33,081 nucleotides of DNA from Sphingomonas sp. dw_22 (GCF_018449795.1 NZ_JAAVVE010000048.1:1-33081); one strand, 5' to 3'. Counted from the stretch's first letter, positions 15,263 through 23,921 are shown. Numbers and translations: made by a program. Notes: a model not told the origin generated them from the letters alone.

Positions 15263-16152
15263 TGAGCAAAGTGGCGATTTCCGAGCCGGTCAGCATCTGG
15301 CAGCTCGGAGCGCCGCTCCTCGAAGGCCCGGCCTGGGTCGAGCGCGACCAGGCACTCTGGTTCGTCGACATCAAGAGCCACAAGATCCACCGGCTCGATC
15401 CGGCGAGCGGCGCAACACGGAGCTGGGACGCGCCCGGCCAGATCGGTTTCCTGCTGCCGATCGCGAGCGGTGGCTTCGTCGCCGGGCTCCAGTCCGGCCT
15501 CGCCCGCTTCGACGCGCGCGACGGCAGCTTCCTGCCCATCGTCGCGCCCGAGCCCGAACTGCCCGGCAACCGTCTGAACGACGCCACCGTCGATCCCCAT
15601 GGCCGGCTCTGGTTCGGCAGCATGGACGATGGCGAGGAGGCCGCGACCGGCACGATCTATCGCCTCGGCGCGGACGGCGCCTGCGTGCCGAGCAGCCCGC
15701 CGGTCTCGATCACCAACGGTCCCGCGGCGAGCCCGGACGGCAGGACGCTCTACCATGTCGATACGCTGGGCGGCGTGATCTACGCCTGCGACGTGGACGA
15801 TGCCGGCCTGCTGGCGAACCGCCGCGAATTCGTCCGCATCCCCAACAGCGAAGGCCATCCCGACGGCCCCACGGTCGATTCCGAGGGCTGTGTCTGGATC
15901 GGGCTCTACAATGGCTGGGCGGTGCGCCGCTATTCGCCGCAGGGCGAACTGATCGAGACGGTCTCCTTCCCGGTGAGCGCCATCACCAAGATCGCCTTTG
16001 GCGGCCCAGACCTGAAAACGGTGTTCGCGACCACCGCCAACAAGCACCTCTCCCCCGCCGACCTGAAGAAGGAGCCGCATGCCGGCGACCTGTTCCGCTT
16101 CGACGTGGACGTGGCCGGCCAGCCCGGCGCGCTGATCCGCGAAGGCGTGTAA
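15262..16152 (+). CDS. xylC: Xylonolactonase (XylC), SMP-30 family
   Basis: Hydrolyses xylonolactone to xylonate, the second Weimberg step. 296 aa, a six-bladed propeller of the SMP-30/gluconolactonase family. Metal ligands are visible as Glu21 (LLEGPAW), Asn152 (SITNGPAASPDG) and Asp201 (GHPDGPTVDSEG); NRLNDATVDPHGRLWFGSMD at ~103-122 is the family signature. No signal peptide, so cytoplasmic. The ATG overlaps the xylB stop, so the two are translationally coupled. Last gene of the xylX operon; a repeat element follows. Confidence 0.92.
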   Translation: MSKVAISEPVSIWQLGAPLLEGPAWVERDQALWFVDIKSHKIHRLDPASGATRSWDAPGQIGFLLPIASGGFVAGLQSGLARFDARDGSFLPIVAPEPELPGNRLNDATVDPHGRLWFGSMDDGEEAATGTIYRLGADGACVPSSPPVSITNGPAASPDGRTLYHVDTLGGVIYACDVDDAGLLANRREFVRIPNSEGHPDGPTVDSEGCVWIGLYNGWAVRRYSPQGELIETVSFPVSAITKIAFGGPDLKTVFATTANKHLSPADLKKEPHAGDLFRFDVDVAGQPGALIREGV

Positions 16153-16165
16153 GCCCCGCTTCCCA

Positions 16166-16250
16166 TCACCCCGGCCGAAGTGCCGGGGTCCACTGTGCGA
16201 CTGGGAGAGCCGCTGGAGGTGTGGGGAGTTCGCTCGCGGAGGAGTGTGAC
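16166..16250. repeat. Degenerate copy of a sphingomonad-type extragenic palindrome
   Basis: The arm 16166-16193 is a GC-rich hairpin (CCCCGGC...GCCGGGG) nearly the same as the left arm at 27647-27675. The following spacer (CTGGGAGAG..GCTGGA) also matches the spacer of that element, but the right arm has decayed. It lies between the convergent genes xylC and tetR. Confidence 0.7.
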
Positions 16251-16283
16251 CGTCAGCCTCTCCCGCACGAATGCCGATACGTT

Positions 16284-16910
16284 CTAATCGCGATACAGCG
16301 CATGCGCCGTCGCAGATACCGCGGCACGGACGCGCTCCCATCCCGCTTCGTCGTTCAGCGCGATGCCCATGAAGCGCCCGCCCGATGCCGCGGCGAGCAC
16401 GAGCTGCTGCACGCCCGCCACCAGCAGCGCATTGGTCATCGGCGCATCCACGCCCGCCGGCCGCCGCAGCGTACCGCGCTCGCGCGCTACCCAGGCCGCC
16501 AGTGCCTTGCCTCGCGCGGCGGAGAAGCCCTCGGCGAGCGGGGAAGGCTCGGCCAATTCCCAGGCGATGATCCGCTGGGCAAGCCGATTGGCCCGCAGCG
16601 CGTCGAGCAGGCGCGTCGCGAGACGCGCCATCAGCTCGGCATAGCTGGCGGGCGGCGCCGCGCCGGGGGATGCCGCCAGTGCCTCCTCCAGCCAGCGGGC
16701 GAGATCCTCGCCGATCGCCTCGGCCAGTCCGTCGAGCCCGCCGAAATAGCGATAGATCAACTGCTTGTCGCATCCGGCCGCCCGTGCGATGGCGTTGACG
16801 CCCCAGCCCGTGAAGCCGCGTTCGGCAAGCAGATCCGCGGCAGCGGCGAGGATAGCCGCCCGCGTGCGCGCCGCGTCGCGCGGCCTTTTCTCCCGATCCC
16901 TGTCCGGCAT
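16284..16910 (-). CDS. TetR family transcriptional regulator
   Basis: 208 aa from ATG 16910; a more upstream in-frame ATG at 16958 is close to the operator repeats and less likely. Residues ~10-55 form the TetR HTH: TRAAILAAAADLLAERGFTGWGVNAIARAAGCDKQLIYRYFGGLDGL. The rest is an Ala-rich helical ligand-binding domain with no close family I can name. It is divergent from a marR gene, sharing a 125-bp region with tandem operator-like repeats. The neighbouring membrane FUSC protein suggests control of an efflux function, not of xylose genes. Confidence 0.88.
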   Translation of the reverse strand: MPDRDREKRPRDAARTRAAILAAAADLLAERGFTGWGVNAIARAAGCDKQLIYRYFGGLDGLAEAIGEDLARWLEEALAASPGAAPPASYAELMARLATRLLDALRANRLAQRIIAWELAEPSPLAEGFSAARGKALAAWVARERGTLRRPAGVDAPMTNALLVAGVQQLVLAAASGGRFMGIALNDEAGWERVRAAVSATAHALYRD

Positions 16911-16964
16911 GGCGCATGCTTTATCACCAGTCAGTGACACGGTCCACCACGCCGCCATATCACC

Positions 16965-17008
16965 GAATAGTGACTATTGCCCACAAATAGTACTGAATAT
17001 TGACTATC
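16965..17008. promoter_or_regulatory. Two operator-like repeats between tetR and marR
   Basis: GAATAGTGACTATT (16965-16978) and GAATATTGACTATC (16995-17008) are direct repeats whose starts are exactly 30 bp apart, three helical turns. The first contains the perfect palindrome ATAGT-G-ACTAT. A further TCAGTGAC lies at 16931-16938. They are good candidates for TetR and/or MarR binding and for autoregulation. Confidence 0.65.
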
Positions 17009-17035
17009 AATCAGACGTACCGCACACGATCCCGT

Positions 17036-17494
17036 ATGACCGAAGACTCATCCCCCTGGATGCACGTCACGATGCCCGCGCTGCTCCGCCATGCGCGCAC
17101 CACTTATGGTTCGGCGATGCGCGCCGCGCTGGCGGAGGGTGGCTATGACGATGTGCCGGCCAACGGCATGTACGTGATCGGCGCGCTCGCCCTCAATCGG
17201 ACGCCGCTCAGCCAGATCGTCCGAGAGCTGCGCGTCAGCAAGCAGGCCGCCGGCCAGTTGGTCGATGCGCTGGTGCTGCGCGGCTATCTCGAGCGTCAGA
17301 TCGATCCCAGCGACCGGCGCCGGCTGACCGTCAGCCTCACCGAGCGCGGCAGGGCGGCGGCCGCCGCGCAGCGCGAGGCCGGCGATGCGATCGACGCGGC
17401 GCTGCTGGCTCGGCTCGGCGAGACCAAGATCGCCCATGCCCGCGAGGTTCTCGCCACCTTGATCGACCTGCGCGAGGAAGCGGAAACCGAATAG
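17036..17494 (+). CDS. MarR family transcriptional regulator
   Basis: 152 aa from ATG 17036; the in-frame ATG at 17000 would place the second operator repeat inside the coding region. Winged-helix features: LSQIVRELRVSKQAAGQLVDALVLRGYLERQIDPSDRRRLTVSLTERGRAA (residues ~59-110) is the MarR recognition helix and wing with the DRR signature. Probable dimeric repressor that responds to small aromatic or toxic compounds. It is 24 bp upstream of the FUSC gene and probably co-transcribed with it. Confidence 0.9.
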   Translation: MTEDSSPWMHVTMPALLRHARTTYGSAMRAALAEGGYDDVPANGMYVIGALALNRTPLSQIVRELRVSKQAAGQLVDALVLRGYLERQIDPSDRRRLTVSLTERGRAAAAAQREAGDAIDAALLARLGETKIAHAREVLATLIDLREEAETE

Positions 17495-17518
17495 CGCCGG
17501 CCGGAAAGGGAAATCGCC

Positions 17519-18580
17519 ATGAAGCTGCAACGACTTTGCGGCGCGCATCTGCACGACACGCTGCGCTGGTCGCACGAGGCGCGGTTCGACGGCCGCACCC
17601 TGGCGATCGCGGCGATCGGCGCAGGCGTGCCGATCCTGGCGGGGCTGGCCGCGGGACGGCCCGCGCTCGGCCTGACGATCGGCCTGGGATCGATGCTGCT
17701 GGCCGGCGACATGCCGGGCGAGGCTGCACCCCAGCCGCGCCCGCCGCTCGGCACGATCCTGCTCCCGGTGCTGCTCGCCGTGGTGCTGGCGACCGCGCTC
17801 GCCCCTGTGCCCGGGCACGACGTCGCGACGATCGCGCTGGCCGGCTTCGCCGCGACGTTCACCAATTACAGCCGCCCGGCGGCGATCGGGGCGATCCGCT
17901 TCATCGTCTATTTCGTCCTCAACCTCAGCCTGATGGAAGGTGCGGGCGCGCATGGCGGCGGCGCGGCACTGTTGTTCGGCCTCGGCGCGCTCTGGCGGGC
18001 GGAACTGCGCATCGCATTCCGGAAGCGGGGCCACGCACCCAAGGAGGTCATGCCGGCCCCCGGCCGCACGCCCACGCCGGCGCAGCGGCGCATCCACTGG
18101 CGCCGCACGCTGCGCACGCTCCAGGGCTGGCAATATCCGCTCCGGCTCGCCGCGGGGCTCGCCGCCGCCTGCCTGGTCCGCGATCTGTGGCCGGCGCATC
18201 ATTTCGGCTGGATCATCCTCACCGTCGCGCTGCTGACGCCGCGCCAGATCGAGCATCTCCCGGTCCAGATCACCCAGCGCGCGATCGGCAACCTCATCGG
18301 CGTAGGCGCGGTGGGCATGATCCTCCACGCAAATCCGCCACTCGCGGTGCTCGGGCTGCTCGCCGCCCTGCTGGCGACGGTCGCCCCGCTGGCGCGGGCG
18401 GGCAACTATCTCCTCTATTCGGCGGTCTCGACGCCGGTGATCCTGCTGGCGATGGACATCGGCAAGCCGCTCGAACCCGCGCTGCTCGGCGACCGGCTGA
18501 TCGCGACGCTCGGCGGCTCGGCGATCGTCGTCGCGGCGAACCTGGCGATGGACCGCTGGCTTTGCGCCTCAGCCGCCTGA
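17519..18580 (+). CDS. FUSC family inner-membrane protein
   Basis: 353 aa with two groups of hydrophobic segments (residues ~20-145 and ~205-345) separated by a basic cytoplasmic stretch (~160-205, AELRIAFRKRG...RRIHWRRTLRTLQ). The second half has GWIILTVALLTPRQ...QRAIGNLIGVGAVGMIL, the fusaric-acid-resistance/aromatic-exporter (FUSC) signature. Likely part of an efflux system for aromatic or organic acids. The partner periplasmic and outer-membrane subunits are not nearby. GGAAAGGG lies before the ATG. It is downstream of marR, which likely controls it. Confidence 0.82.
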   Translation: MKLQRLCGAHLHDTLRWSHEARFDGRTLAIAAIGAGVPILAGLAAGRPALGLTIGLGSMLLAGDMPGEAAPQPRPPLGTILLPVLLAVVLATALAPVPGHDVATIALAGFAATFTNYSRPAAIGAIRFIVYFVLNLSLMEGAGAHGGGAALLFGLGALWRAELRIAFRKRGHAPKEVMPAPGRTPTPAQRRIHWRRTLRTLQGWQYPLRLAAGLAAACLVRDLWPAHHFGWIILTVALLTPRQIEHLPVQITQRAIGNLIGVGAVGMILHANPPLAVLGLLAALLATVAPLARAGNYLLYSAVSTPVILLAMDIGKPLEPALLGDRLIATLGGSAIVVAANLAMDRWLCASAA

Positions 18581-18602
18581 ACGCCACTATTGCAAATCAT
18601 TA

Positions 18603-19295
18603 TCATATTTCCTGCGACCGGTTCGCACACTCCAGCACCGTCACGTCGACTGCGCAGCGCAGGCGAAATCCCAGCCGCTCGTACAGGCCGATCGCGCCGA
18701 GATTGTCGGCATAGGCGTGGAGGAACGGCGTCTCCCCGCGCGCCGCGATCCGCTGCGCCACCATCCGCATCAGCGCGCCCGCCAGGCCCTGGCCGCGGAA
18801 ATCGGGATGGGTGCAGACGCCGCTGACCTCGGTGAAGCCGGCGGGCTTCATCCGCTCGCCCGCCATCGCGATCAGCCGCCCGTCGCGCTTCACGCCGATA
18901 AAGTCGCCGAGCCGATGGGTGCGGGCGAAGAACGGCCCGGGCTCGGTAAGCGTCGCCAGCGCCAGCATCTCCGCCGCATCGGTATCGCCAAGCGGCACGA
19001 AGTCGCAAGGCGCATCCCAGGGGGCGAGCGTCTCCGCCACCATCTGCACGCCCTCGCGCCGCTTCCCGACGATCGTGCCCGGCACCGGCAGCAGGGGCTG
19101 CCGCTGGAGCAGGATCGCCGGTCCCGTGGCGGCGATCAGTCCCCCCAGCGCCGCCAGTGCCTCGGTGCCATGGTCTTCCGCCGCAGCGAAGATGGCGTAT
19201 TCACCGTCATAGCGCAACGCCCGCCCCTTGCCGCGCGCGAGATGCGCCTGCGTGGATCGGAGCGCGCTCCAGGCGGGATTGTCGAGCGGATGCAT
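18603..19295 (-). CDS. GNAT family N-acetyltransferase
   Basis: 230 aa from ATG 19295, chosen because related proteins begin with HPLDNPxW; in-frame GTG 19325 and ATG 19319 also exist and would nearly touch the xylD stop at 19329. The acetyl-CoA site is visible at ~140-175: VSGVCTHPDFRGQGLAGALMRMVAQRIAARG, followed by FLHAYADNLGAIGLYERLGFR. The N-terminal half is an extra domain common in FR47-like proteins. Substrate unknown. The tight spacing behind xylD suggests co-transcription, but no xylose-pathway role is known. It converges with the FUSC gene. Confidence 0.85.
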   Translation of the reverse strand: MHPLDNPAWSALRSTQAHLARGKGRALRYDGEYAIFAAAEDHGTEALAALGGLIAATGPAILLQRQPLLPVPGTIVGKRREGVQMVAETLAPWDAPCDFVPLGDTDAAEMLALATLTEPGPFFARTHRLGDFIGVKRDGRLIAMAGERMKPAGFTEVSGVCTHPDFRGQGLAGALMRMVAQRIAARGETPFLHAYADNLGAIGLYERLGFRLRCAVDVTVLECANRSQEI

Positions 19296-19328
19296 GGCCA
19301 GGGCTCTACGCCCCGCCATGCGCACGCA

Positions 19329-21104
19329 TCAATGATTGTGGCGCGGCGTCTTCTCGCTGGTGCGGCGATATTTCACCGCGAAGTCCAGCACGCCGCCCTC
19401 GCCAAGCTGCCCCACCTTCTCACGGTACAGCTCTTCCCAGGGCGTGTTGCTCGCCGGGATCGGCGGCGCGGGCTCGGCCTTGCGGCGGGCGATCTCGGCC
19501 TCGTCGACCAGCGCGTCGCAGCGGCCGATATTGAGATCGATGCGGATCGTGTCGCCGGTACGCAGCCAGGAAAGCCCGCCCCCCGCCGCGCTCTCGGGCG
19601 AGGCGTTGAGGATCGACGGGCTGTCCGACGTACCCGACTGGCGGCCGTCGCCGATCGTCGGCAGGCTCATGATGCCCTTCTGGATCAGGTGATCGGGCGG
19701 CTGCATGTTGACCACCTCGGCCGATCCGGGCCAGCCCAGCACGCCCGCGCCGCGGATCACCAGGATGCAGTCCTCGTCGATGCCGAGCGCCGGATCGTTG
19801 ATCCGATGATGATAATCGTCCGATCCGTCGAACACGATCGCGCGGCCCTCCAGCACGCCCTCATGCCCCGGCCGGGCGAGATAGCGGGCCCGGAAATCGT
19901 CGGAGATCACGCTGGTCTTCATGATCGACATGTCGAACAGATTGCCCTTGAGCACCAGGAAGCCGGCCTTCTCCATCAGCGGGCGCGCATAGGGGAAGAT
20001 CACGTCGCGATCGATGACGGCGCGGCCGGCGACATTCTCCGCCATGGTCCTGCCGGTGCAGGTCGCCACGCCGCCGTCGATCACGCCCGCCTCGATCAGC
20101 TCGGCCAGCACCGCAGGGATGCCGCCGGCGCGGTGGAACTTCTCGGACAGATATTTGCCCGCCGGCTGCATGTTGACGATCAGCGGCAGGTCGTAGCCGG
20201 TCATCCAGTCGTCCGGCGTGATCTCGATCCCCGCATGCTGCGCCATGGCGTTGAGGTGCGGCTGGGCGTTGGTCGAGCCGCCGATCGCGGTGAGCAGCTT
20301 GATCGCATTGAGGAAGCTCTGCCGCGACAGGATCTTCGAAGGCCGCAGATCCTCATAGGCCATCTCGACGATGCGCTTGCCGGTCTCATAGGCCATCTGG
20401 CCGCGCTCGCGATAGGGCGCCGGGATCATCGCGCAGCCGGGCAGGCTCATGCCCAGCCCTTCGGCGATCGAGTTCATCGTCGATGCCGTGCCCATCGTGT
20501 TGCAATGGCCCGAGGACGGCGCGCTCTCCATCGCGCGCTTGAGGAATTCCTCCTCGTCGATCTCGCCCGCGGCCATCTTGCGGCGGCTGCGCCAGATGAC
20601 GGTGCCCGATCCGACCAGCTCGCCCTCGTGCCAGCCGTCGAGCATCGGCCCGCCGGAGAGGACGATCGCCGGGATATCGACGGTGGAGGCCGCCATCAGC
20701 GAGCTCGGCGTGGTCTTGTCGCAGCCAGTGGTGAGGACGACCGCGTCGATCGGATAGCCGTTGAGGATCTCGACCAGCCCCAGATAGGCCAGGTTGCGAT
20801 CGAGCGCGGCGGTCGGCCGGCGGCAATTCTCGAAGATCGGATGGAGCGGGAACTCCATCGGCACGCCGCCCGCCGCGAGGATGCCCTCGCGGACGCGCTT
20901 CACCGTCTCCAGATGGATGCGGTTGCACGGCGCGATGTCGCTGCCCGATTGCGCGATGCCGATGATCGGCTTGCCGCTGCGCAGCTCGTCCGGGGTGATG
21001 CCGTAGTTCATGAAGCGCTCGAGATAGAGCGCCGCCATGTCGCTGCGGCCGGGCGCGGCAAACCATTCGCGGGAGCGGAACGGGCGGACGGGGGTACGGG
21101 TCAT
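19329..21104 (-). CDS. xylD: D-xylonate dehydratase (XylD)
   Basis: Iron-sulfur dehydratase of the IlvD/EDD family that turns xylonate into 2-keto-3-deoxyxylonate, the third Weimberg step. 591 aa, matching Caulobacter XylD throughout and sharing its ending PRHNH. The cluster cysteines are Cys60 (APCNRIH), Cys128 (TTGCDKTTP, with the metal-site Lys) and Cys201 (SGHCNTMGTASTM), at the same positions as in the Caulobacter enzyme as I recall it. GAGGA lies four bases before the ATG, directly next to a long palindromic repeat. It is likely transcribed from the lacI/porter side on this strand, apart from xylXBC. Confidence 0.96.
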   Translation of the reverse strand: MTRTPVRPFRSREWFAAPGRSDMAALYLERFMNYGITPDELRSGKPIIGIAQSGSDIAPCNRIHLETVKRVREGILAAGGVPMEFPLHPIFENCRRPTAALDRNLAYLGLVEILNGYPIDAVVLTTGCDKTTPSSLMAASTVDIPAIVLSGGPMLDGWHEGELVGSGTVIWRSRRKMAAGEIDEEEFLKRAMESAPSSGHCNTMGTASTMNSIAEGLGMSLPGCAMIPAPYRERGQMAYETGKRIVEMAYEDLRPSKILSRQSFLNAIKLLTAIGGSTNAQPHLNAMAQHAGIEITPDDWMTGYDLPLIVNMQPAGKYLSEKFHRAGGIPAVLAELIEAGVIDGGVATCTGRTMAENVAGRAVIDRDVIFPYARPLMEKAGFLVLKGNLFDMSIMKTSVISDDFRARYLARPGHEGVLEGRAIVFDGSDDYHHRINDPALGIDEDCILVIRGAGVLGWPGSAEVVNMQPPDHLIQKGIMSLPTIGDGRQSGTSDSPSILNASPESAAGGGLSWLRTGDTIRIDLNIGRCDALVDEAEIARRKAEPAPPIPASNTPWEELYREKVGQLGEGGVLDFAVKYRRTSEKTPRHNH

Positions 21105-21113
21105 ATTTCCTCA

Positions 21114-21250
21114 CGATCCTCCCCGGCACGGGGAGGGGGACCAGCCGCAGGCTGGTGGAGGGGGCCCAGCCACACGCGACGTCCGTTGGGGCAATCCCCC
21201 TCCACCACCGCCTTCGGCGGCGGTCCCCCTCCCCGTGCCGGGGAGGATCG
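21114..21250. repeat. Long compound extragenic palindrome between porter gene and xylD
   Basis: Perfect 29-bp inverted arms (21114-21142 and 21222-21250). Each arm itself folds (CTCCCC-GGCAC-GGGGAG). Inside lie a second pair, GGTGGAGGGGG and CCCCCTCCACC, and two smaller hairpins (AGCC..GGCT and CGCC..GGCG). It fills the whole gap between the porter stop and the xylD ribosome site, so the transcript would carry it; it may act as a mRNA stabiliser or attenuator. Confidence 0.9.
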
Positions 21251-21253
21251 AGT

Positions 21254-22693
21254 TCAGCCCTCCATCGCCTCCAGTTCCTTGCCCTTGGTCTCGACGATGA
21301 ACTTCTGGACCAGGAAGAAGCTGATGACGGCACAGACCGCGTAGAACGTGTAGCTGGTGGCCAGGCCGATGCTTCCCAGCATGATCGGGAACGACTGGGC
21401 GACCAGGAAATTCGCGAACCATTGCGCGAAGCCGCACACCGCCAGCGCCGAACCGCGGATCTGGTTCGGGAACATCTCGCCGAGCATCACCCACATCACG
21501 GGCCCCCAGCTGATGTTGAAGAACGCGGAATAGGCCAGCGCCGCGACCACCGCCACCTTGCCCATGTCGCCGGGCAGGACCAGCGTCCCCGCCTCCAGCG
21601 TGCCGGTGGAGAAGGCATAGACCATGGCGAACAACGTCGCCGCCATGCCCGCCGAACCGATCAGCAGCAGCGGCTTGCGCCCGATGCGATCGACCAGGCC
21701 CACCGTGACGAAGCACGCCAGGATCGAGATGCTGCCCGAGATGATGTTGGTCATCATCGCTTCGGATTCGGAGAATCCGGCCGCCTGCCACAGCGTCGCG
21801 CCGTAATAGAAGATCACGTTGATGCCGACGAGCTGCTGGAACACCGCAAGCAGCAGGCCGGCCCAGACGATCGAGCGGACGCCTAGGAAGCCGCGCCCGC
21901 CGGCCGGGGTCAGCACGTCGCTGAGGCGCGGACGGTGATCGGTCGAGAAGCTGGCCTGGATCTCGGCGAGCTTGAGCGCGCCCTGGGTCGGGCCGAAGAG
22001 GTTCGTCAGCACGCGCGTCGCGCTTTCGTTGCGGCGCTTCGAGACGAGGTATCGCGGGCTCTCCGGAATGAAGAACAGCGCGATGAGAAACACGACCGCC
22101 GGCACCGCCTGCAGCAGATACATCCACCGCCAGGCCTCGATATCGAACCACAGCGGGTTGAGCGACGGCACGTCGCCCGGAACGGTCGGGCGCGCGGCTC
22201 CTTGCGCGAGATAATAATTGGCGAAGAACGCGGCGGTCAGGCCGGTGATGATCATGATCTGCTGCACCGTCGTCATCCGGCCGCGAATGTTCGCGGGGGC
22301 GACTTCGGAGATATAGGCCGGCGAAAGCACGCTCGCCGCGCCCACCGCGATGCCGCCGATGATGCGGGCGATGACGAAGATGGTGTGATCGTGCGCGATG
22401 CCCTGCACCAGCGCGCCGCCGATGAAGAGCACCGCGGCGATCCGCATCACGTTGCGGCGGCCCATGCGGTCCGCCAGCGTGCCGGCGAAGAAGGCGCCGA
22501 CGACGCAGCCGATCAGCAGCGAGCCGACGGTGAAGCCCAGCCCGGCATCGTCCAGCGCGAACGCCGCCCTCAGCCCCGGCTGCGTGCCGTTCACGGCGCC
22601 GCTGTCATATCCGAAGAGCAGGCCGCCGATCGTCGCCACCGCGACGATTGCGCCGATGAGGCCGATATTGGCCCTCTCCCCCACTTGATTCAT
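21254..22693 (-). CDS. MFS sugar:proton symporter (xylose porter-like)
   Basis: 479 aa from ATG 22693, which has AGGAGAGGA eight bases upstream. Twelve-helix major-facilitator protein of the sugar porter family: LLFGYDSGAVNG in TM1, loop motif DRMGRRNVM, PESPRYLVSK after TM6 (the family signature), QQLVGINVIFYYG in TM7, DRIGRKPLL between TM8 and TM9, and VETKGKELEAME at the C-terminus. The QQ-GIN-YY motif is shared with XylE-type transporters. Substrate xylose is inferred from xylD directly downstream and the lacI gene upstream. Confidence 0.9.
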   Translation of the reverse strand: MNQVGERANIGLIGAIVAVATIGGLLFGYDSGAVNGTQPGLRAAFALDDAGLGFTVGSLLIGCVVGAFFAGTLADRMGRRNVMRIAAVLFIGGALVQGIAHDHTIFVIARIIGGIAVGAASVLSPAYISEVAPANIRGRMTTVQQIMIITGLTAAFFANYYLAQGAARPTVPGDVPSLNPLWFDIEAWRWMYLLQAVPAVVFLIALFFIPESPRYLVSKRRNESATRVLTNLFGPTQGALKLAEIQASFSTDHRPRLSDVLTPAGGRGFLGVRSIVWAGLLLAVFQQLVGINVIFYYGATLWQAAGFSESEAMMTNIISGSISILACFVTVGLVDRIGRKPLLLIGSAGMAATLFAMVYAFSTGTLEAGTLVLPGDMGKVAVVAALAYSAFFNISWGPVMWVMLGEMFPNQIRGSALAVCGFAQWFANFLVAQSFPIMLGSIGLATSYTFYAVCAVISFFLVQKFIVETKGKELEAMEG

Positions 22694-22733
22694 CCGCTCG
22701 ATCCTCTCCTGCACACCCGCGCGACGGGCGGGT

Positions 22734-22747
22734 TGTTAGCGGTAACG
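22734..22747. promoter_or_regulatory. LacI-like operator (second class) before the porter gene
   Basis: TGTTAGCGGTAACG contains GTTA-GCGG-TAAC, 41 bp upstream of the porter ATG in the 95-bp lacI-porter gap. It differs from TGGTAGCGCTAYCA by its GTT-N6-AAC arms. It could be read by another LacI-family protein or be a weak site for the local one. Confidence 0.5.
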
Positions 22748-22788
22748 GTGGCCGCTTCGCCAGTGAAAAGCAAGCTGCCTGTTGGGCT

Positions 22789-23904
22789 TCAGCGGCGGTT
22801 CGGCCCGCCGGGCCGGCCGTGTCCGATCGCGGGCCTGCGCGCCGCCGCATCGGCGCCGGGCGGCGGCCCCGAGGATTCGCGCACGATGAGCTGATGGTCG
22901 AGGATCTGTTCCTTGAGCGCCGCATGCTCGGAGGCGCGCTCGGCGCGCAGCCGCGCCAGGAGCTGGGTCAGCGCCTCCTCCGCCATCGCCGCGATCGGCT
23001 GGCGGATCGTGGTCAGTTCGGGCCATATCGTGGTGGCAAGCGAGGTATCGTCGAAGCCGACGACGCTCAGATCCTGCGGCACGTGCAGCCCGCGGCGATG
23101 CGCGACGCCCACCGCGGCGGCGGCCATGTCGTCGTTGCTGGCGAAGATCGCGGTCGGCGGGTTGGGCCGGTCGAGCAGCCGCTCGGTGGCGACGATGCCC
23201 GATCGGAAGGTGAAATAGCCCTGCTCGACCGGCACCGATGCCAGATCGATCCCGGCCGCCTCCAGCGCGGCGGCGAAGCCCCGAAAGCGCTCGGTGCTCG
23301 ACGTCTGGTTGGGATTGCCGCGAATGAAGCCGATATTGCGGTGGCCGAGATCGAGCAAATGCCGCGTCATCGCCCCCGCCGCCTCGAAATCGTCGATGCG
23401 GACGTTCAGGCTGCGCTCGGGCGGCATGCCCATCGCGACCGAGACCCAGGGAATCCCCGCCGCCTCCAGCTCGGCCCGCACCGGCGCGGCCTCGGACAGC
23501 GGCGGCGGCAGGATCACGCCCTCGACGCTGGTCGAGGCGAAGCTGCGCGTCGCCTCGGCCTGCTCGTCGGCGCGCTCGCCTTCGCACGCCTCCAGCACCA
23601 GATGGCAGCCGGCGCGGCGTGCGGCGGCCAAGGCGCCGATCAGGAATTGCGAGAGATAGGCCGCGGAGGGGTTCGAATAGAGCAGCCCGATCTGGGTCGC
23701 ATCGCCCGCCGCCAGGCTGCGCGCCGCGCTGTTGGGCGAATAATTGAGCTTGGCGATCGCTTCGAGCACCGCGGCCCGGGTCGTCTCGCGCACGTTCGCG
23801 CCGCCGTTCACGACGCGAGATACGGTCATGGCCGACACCCCCGCGGCGCGCGCCACGTCCTGTACGGTAACTGTGCCCCGGCTCCGCCGACTGGGTCTGC
23901 TCAT
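22789..23904 (-). CDS. LacI family regulator of the xylan/xylose locus
   Basis: 371 aa from ATG 23904, with AGGAG five bases upstream; the frame continues upstream through the promoter region and is not coding there. N-terminal HTH TVQDVARAAGVSAMTVSRVVNG (~13-34) with hinge helix SPNSAARSLA (~56-65), then a periplasmic-binding-protein-like sugar domain (IGLLYSNPSAAYLSQF, GHRNIGFIRGNP, FASNDDMAAAAV, DLSVVGFDD, TTIRQP). Most likely the repressor that binds the TGGTAGCGCTAYCA sites and responds to a pathway sugar, analogous to Caulobacter XylR; this link is inferred. The ~25-residue Pro/Arg-rich tail is unusual. Confidence 0.88.
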   Translation of the reverse strand: MSRPSRRSRGTVTVQDVARAAGVSAMTVSRVVNGGANVRETTRAAVLEAIAKLNYSPNSAARSLAAGDATQIGLLYSNPSAAYLSQFLIGALAAARRAGCHLVLEACEGERADEQAEATRSFASTSVEGVILPPPLSEAAPVRAELEAAGIPWVSVAMGMPPERSLNVRIDDFEAAGAMTRHLLDLGHRNIGFIRGNPNQTSSTERFRGFAAALEAAGIDLASVPVEQGYFTFRSGIVATERLLDRPNPPTAIFASNDDMAAAAVGVAHRRGLHVPQDLSVVGFDDTSLATTIWPELTTIRQPIAAMAEEALTQLLARLRAERASEHAALKEQILDHQLIVRESSGPPPGADAAARRPAIGHGRPGGPNRR

Positions 23905-23921
23905 TCCCACTCCTGACAAGG

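Noticed and set aside
14980..16917. A 645-codon open frame on the - strand across xylC and xylB
   Set aside because: The region is fully used by xylB and xylC on the other strand and by tetR in another frame; no recognisable domain.
18717..21344. An 875-codon open frame on the + strand opposite the GNAT gene and xylD
   Set aside because: It is antisense to xylD, has Arg/His/Ala/Asp-rich composition typical of GC-rich complement frames, and shows no family motif.
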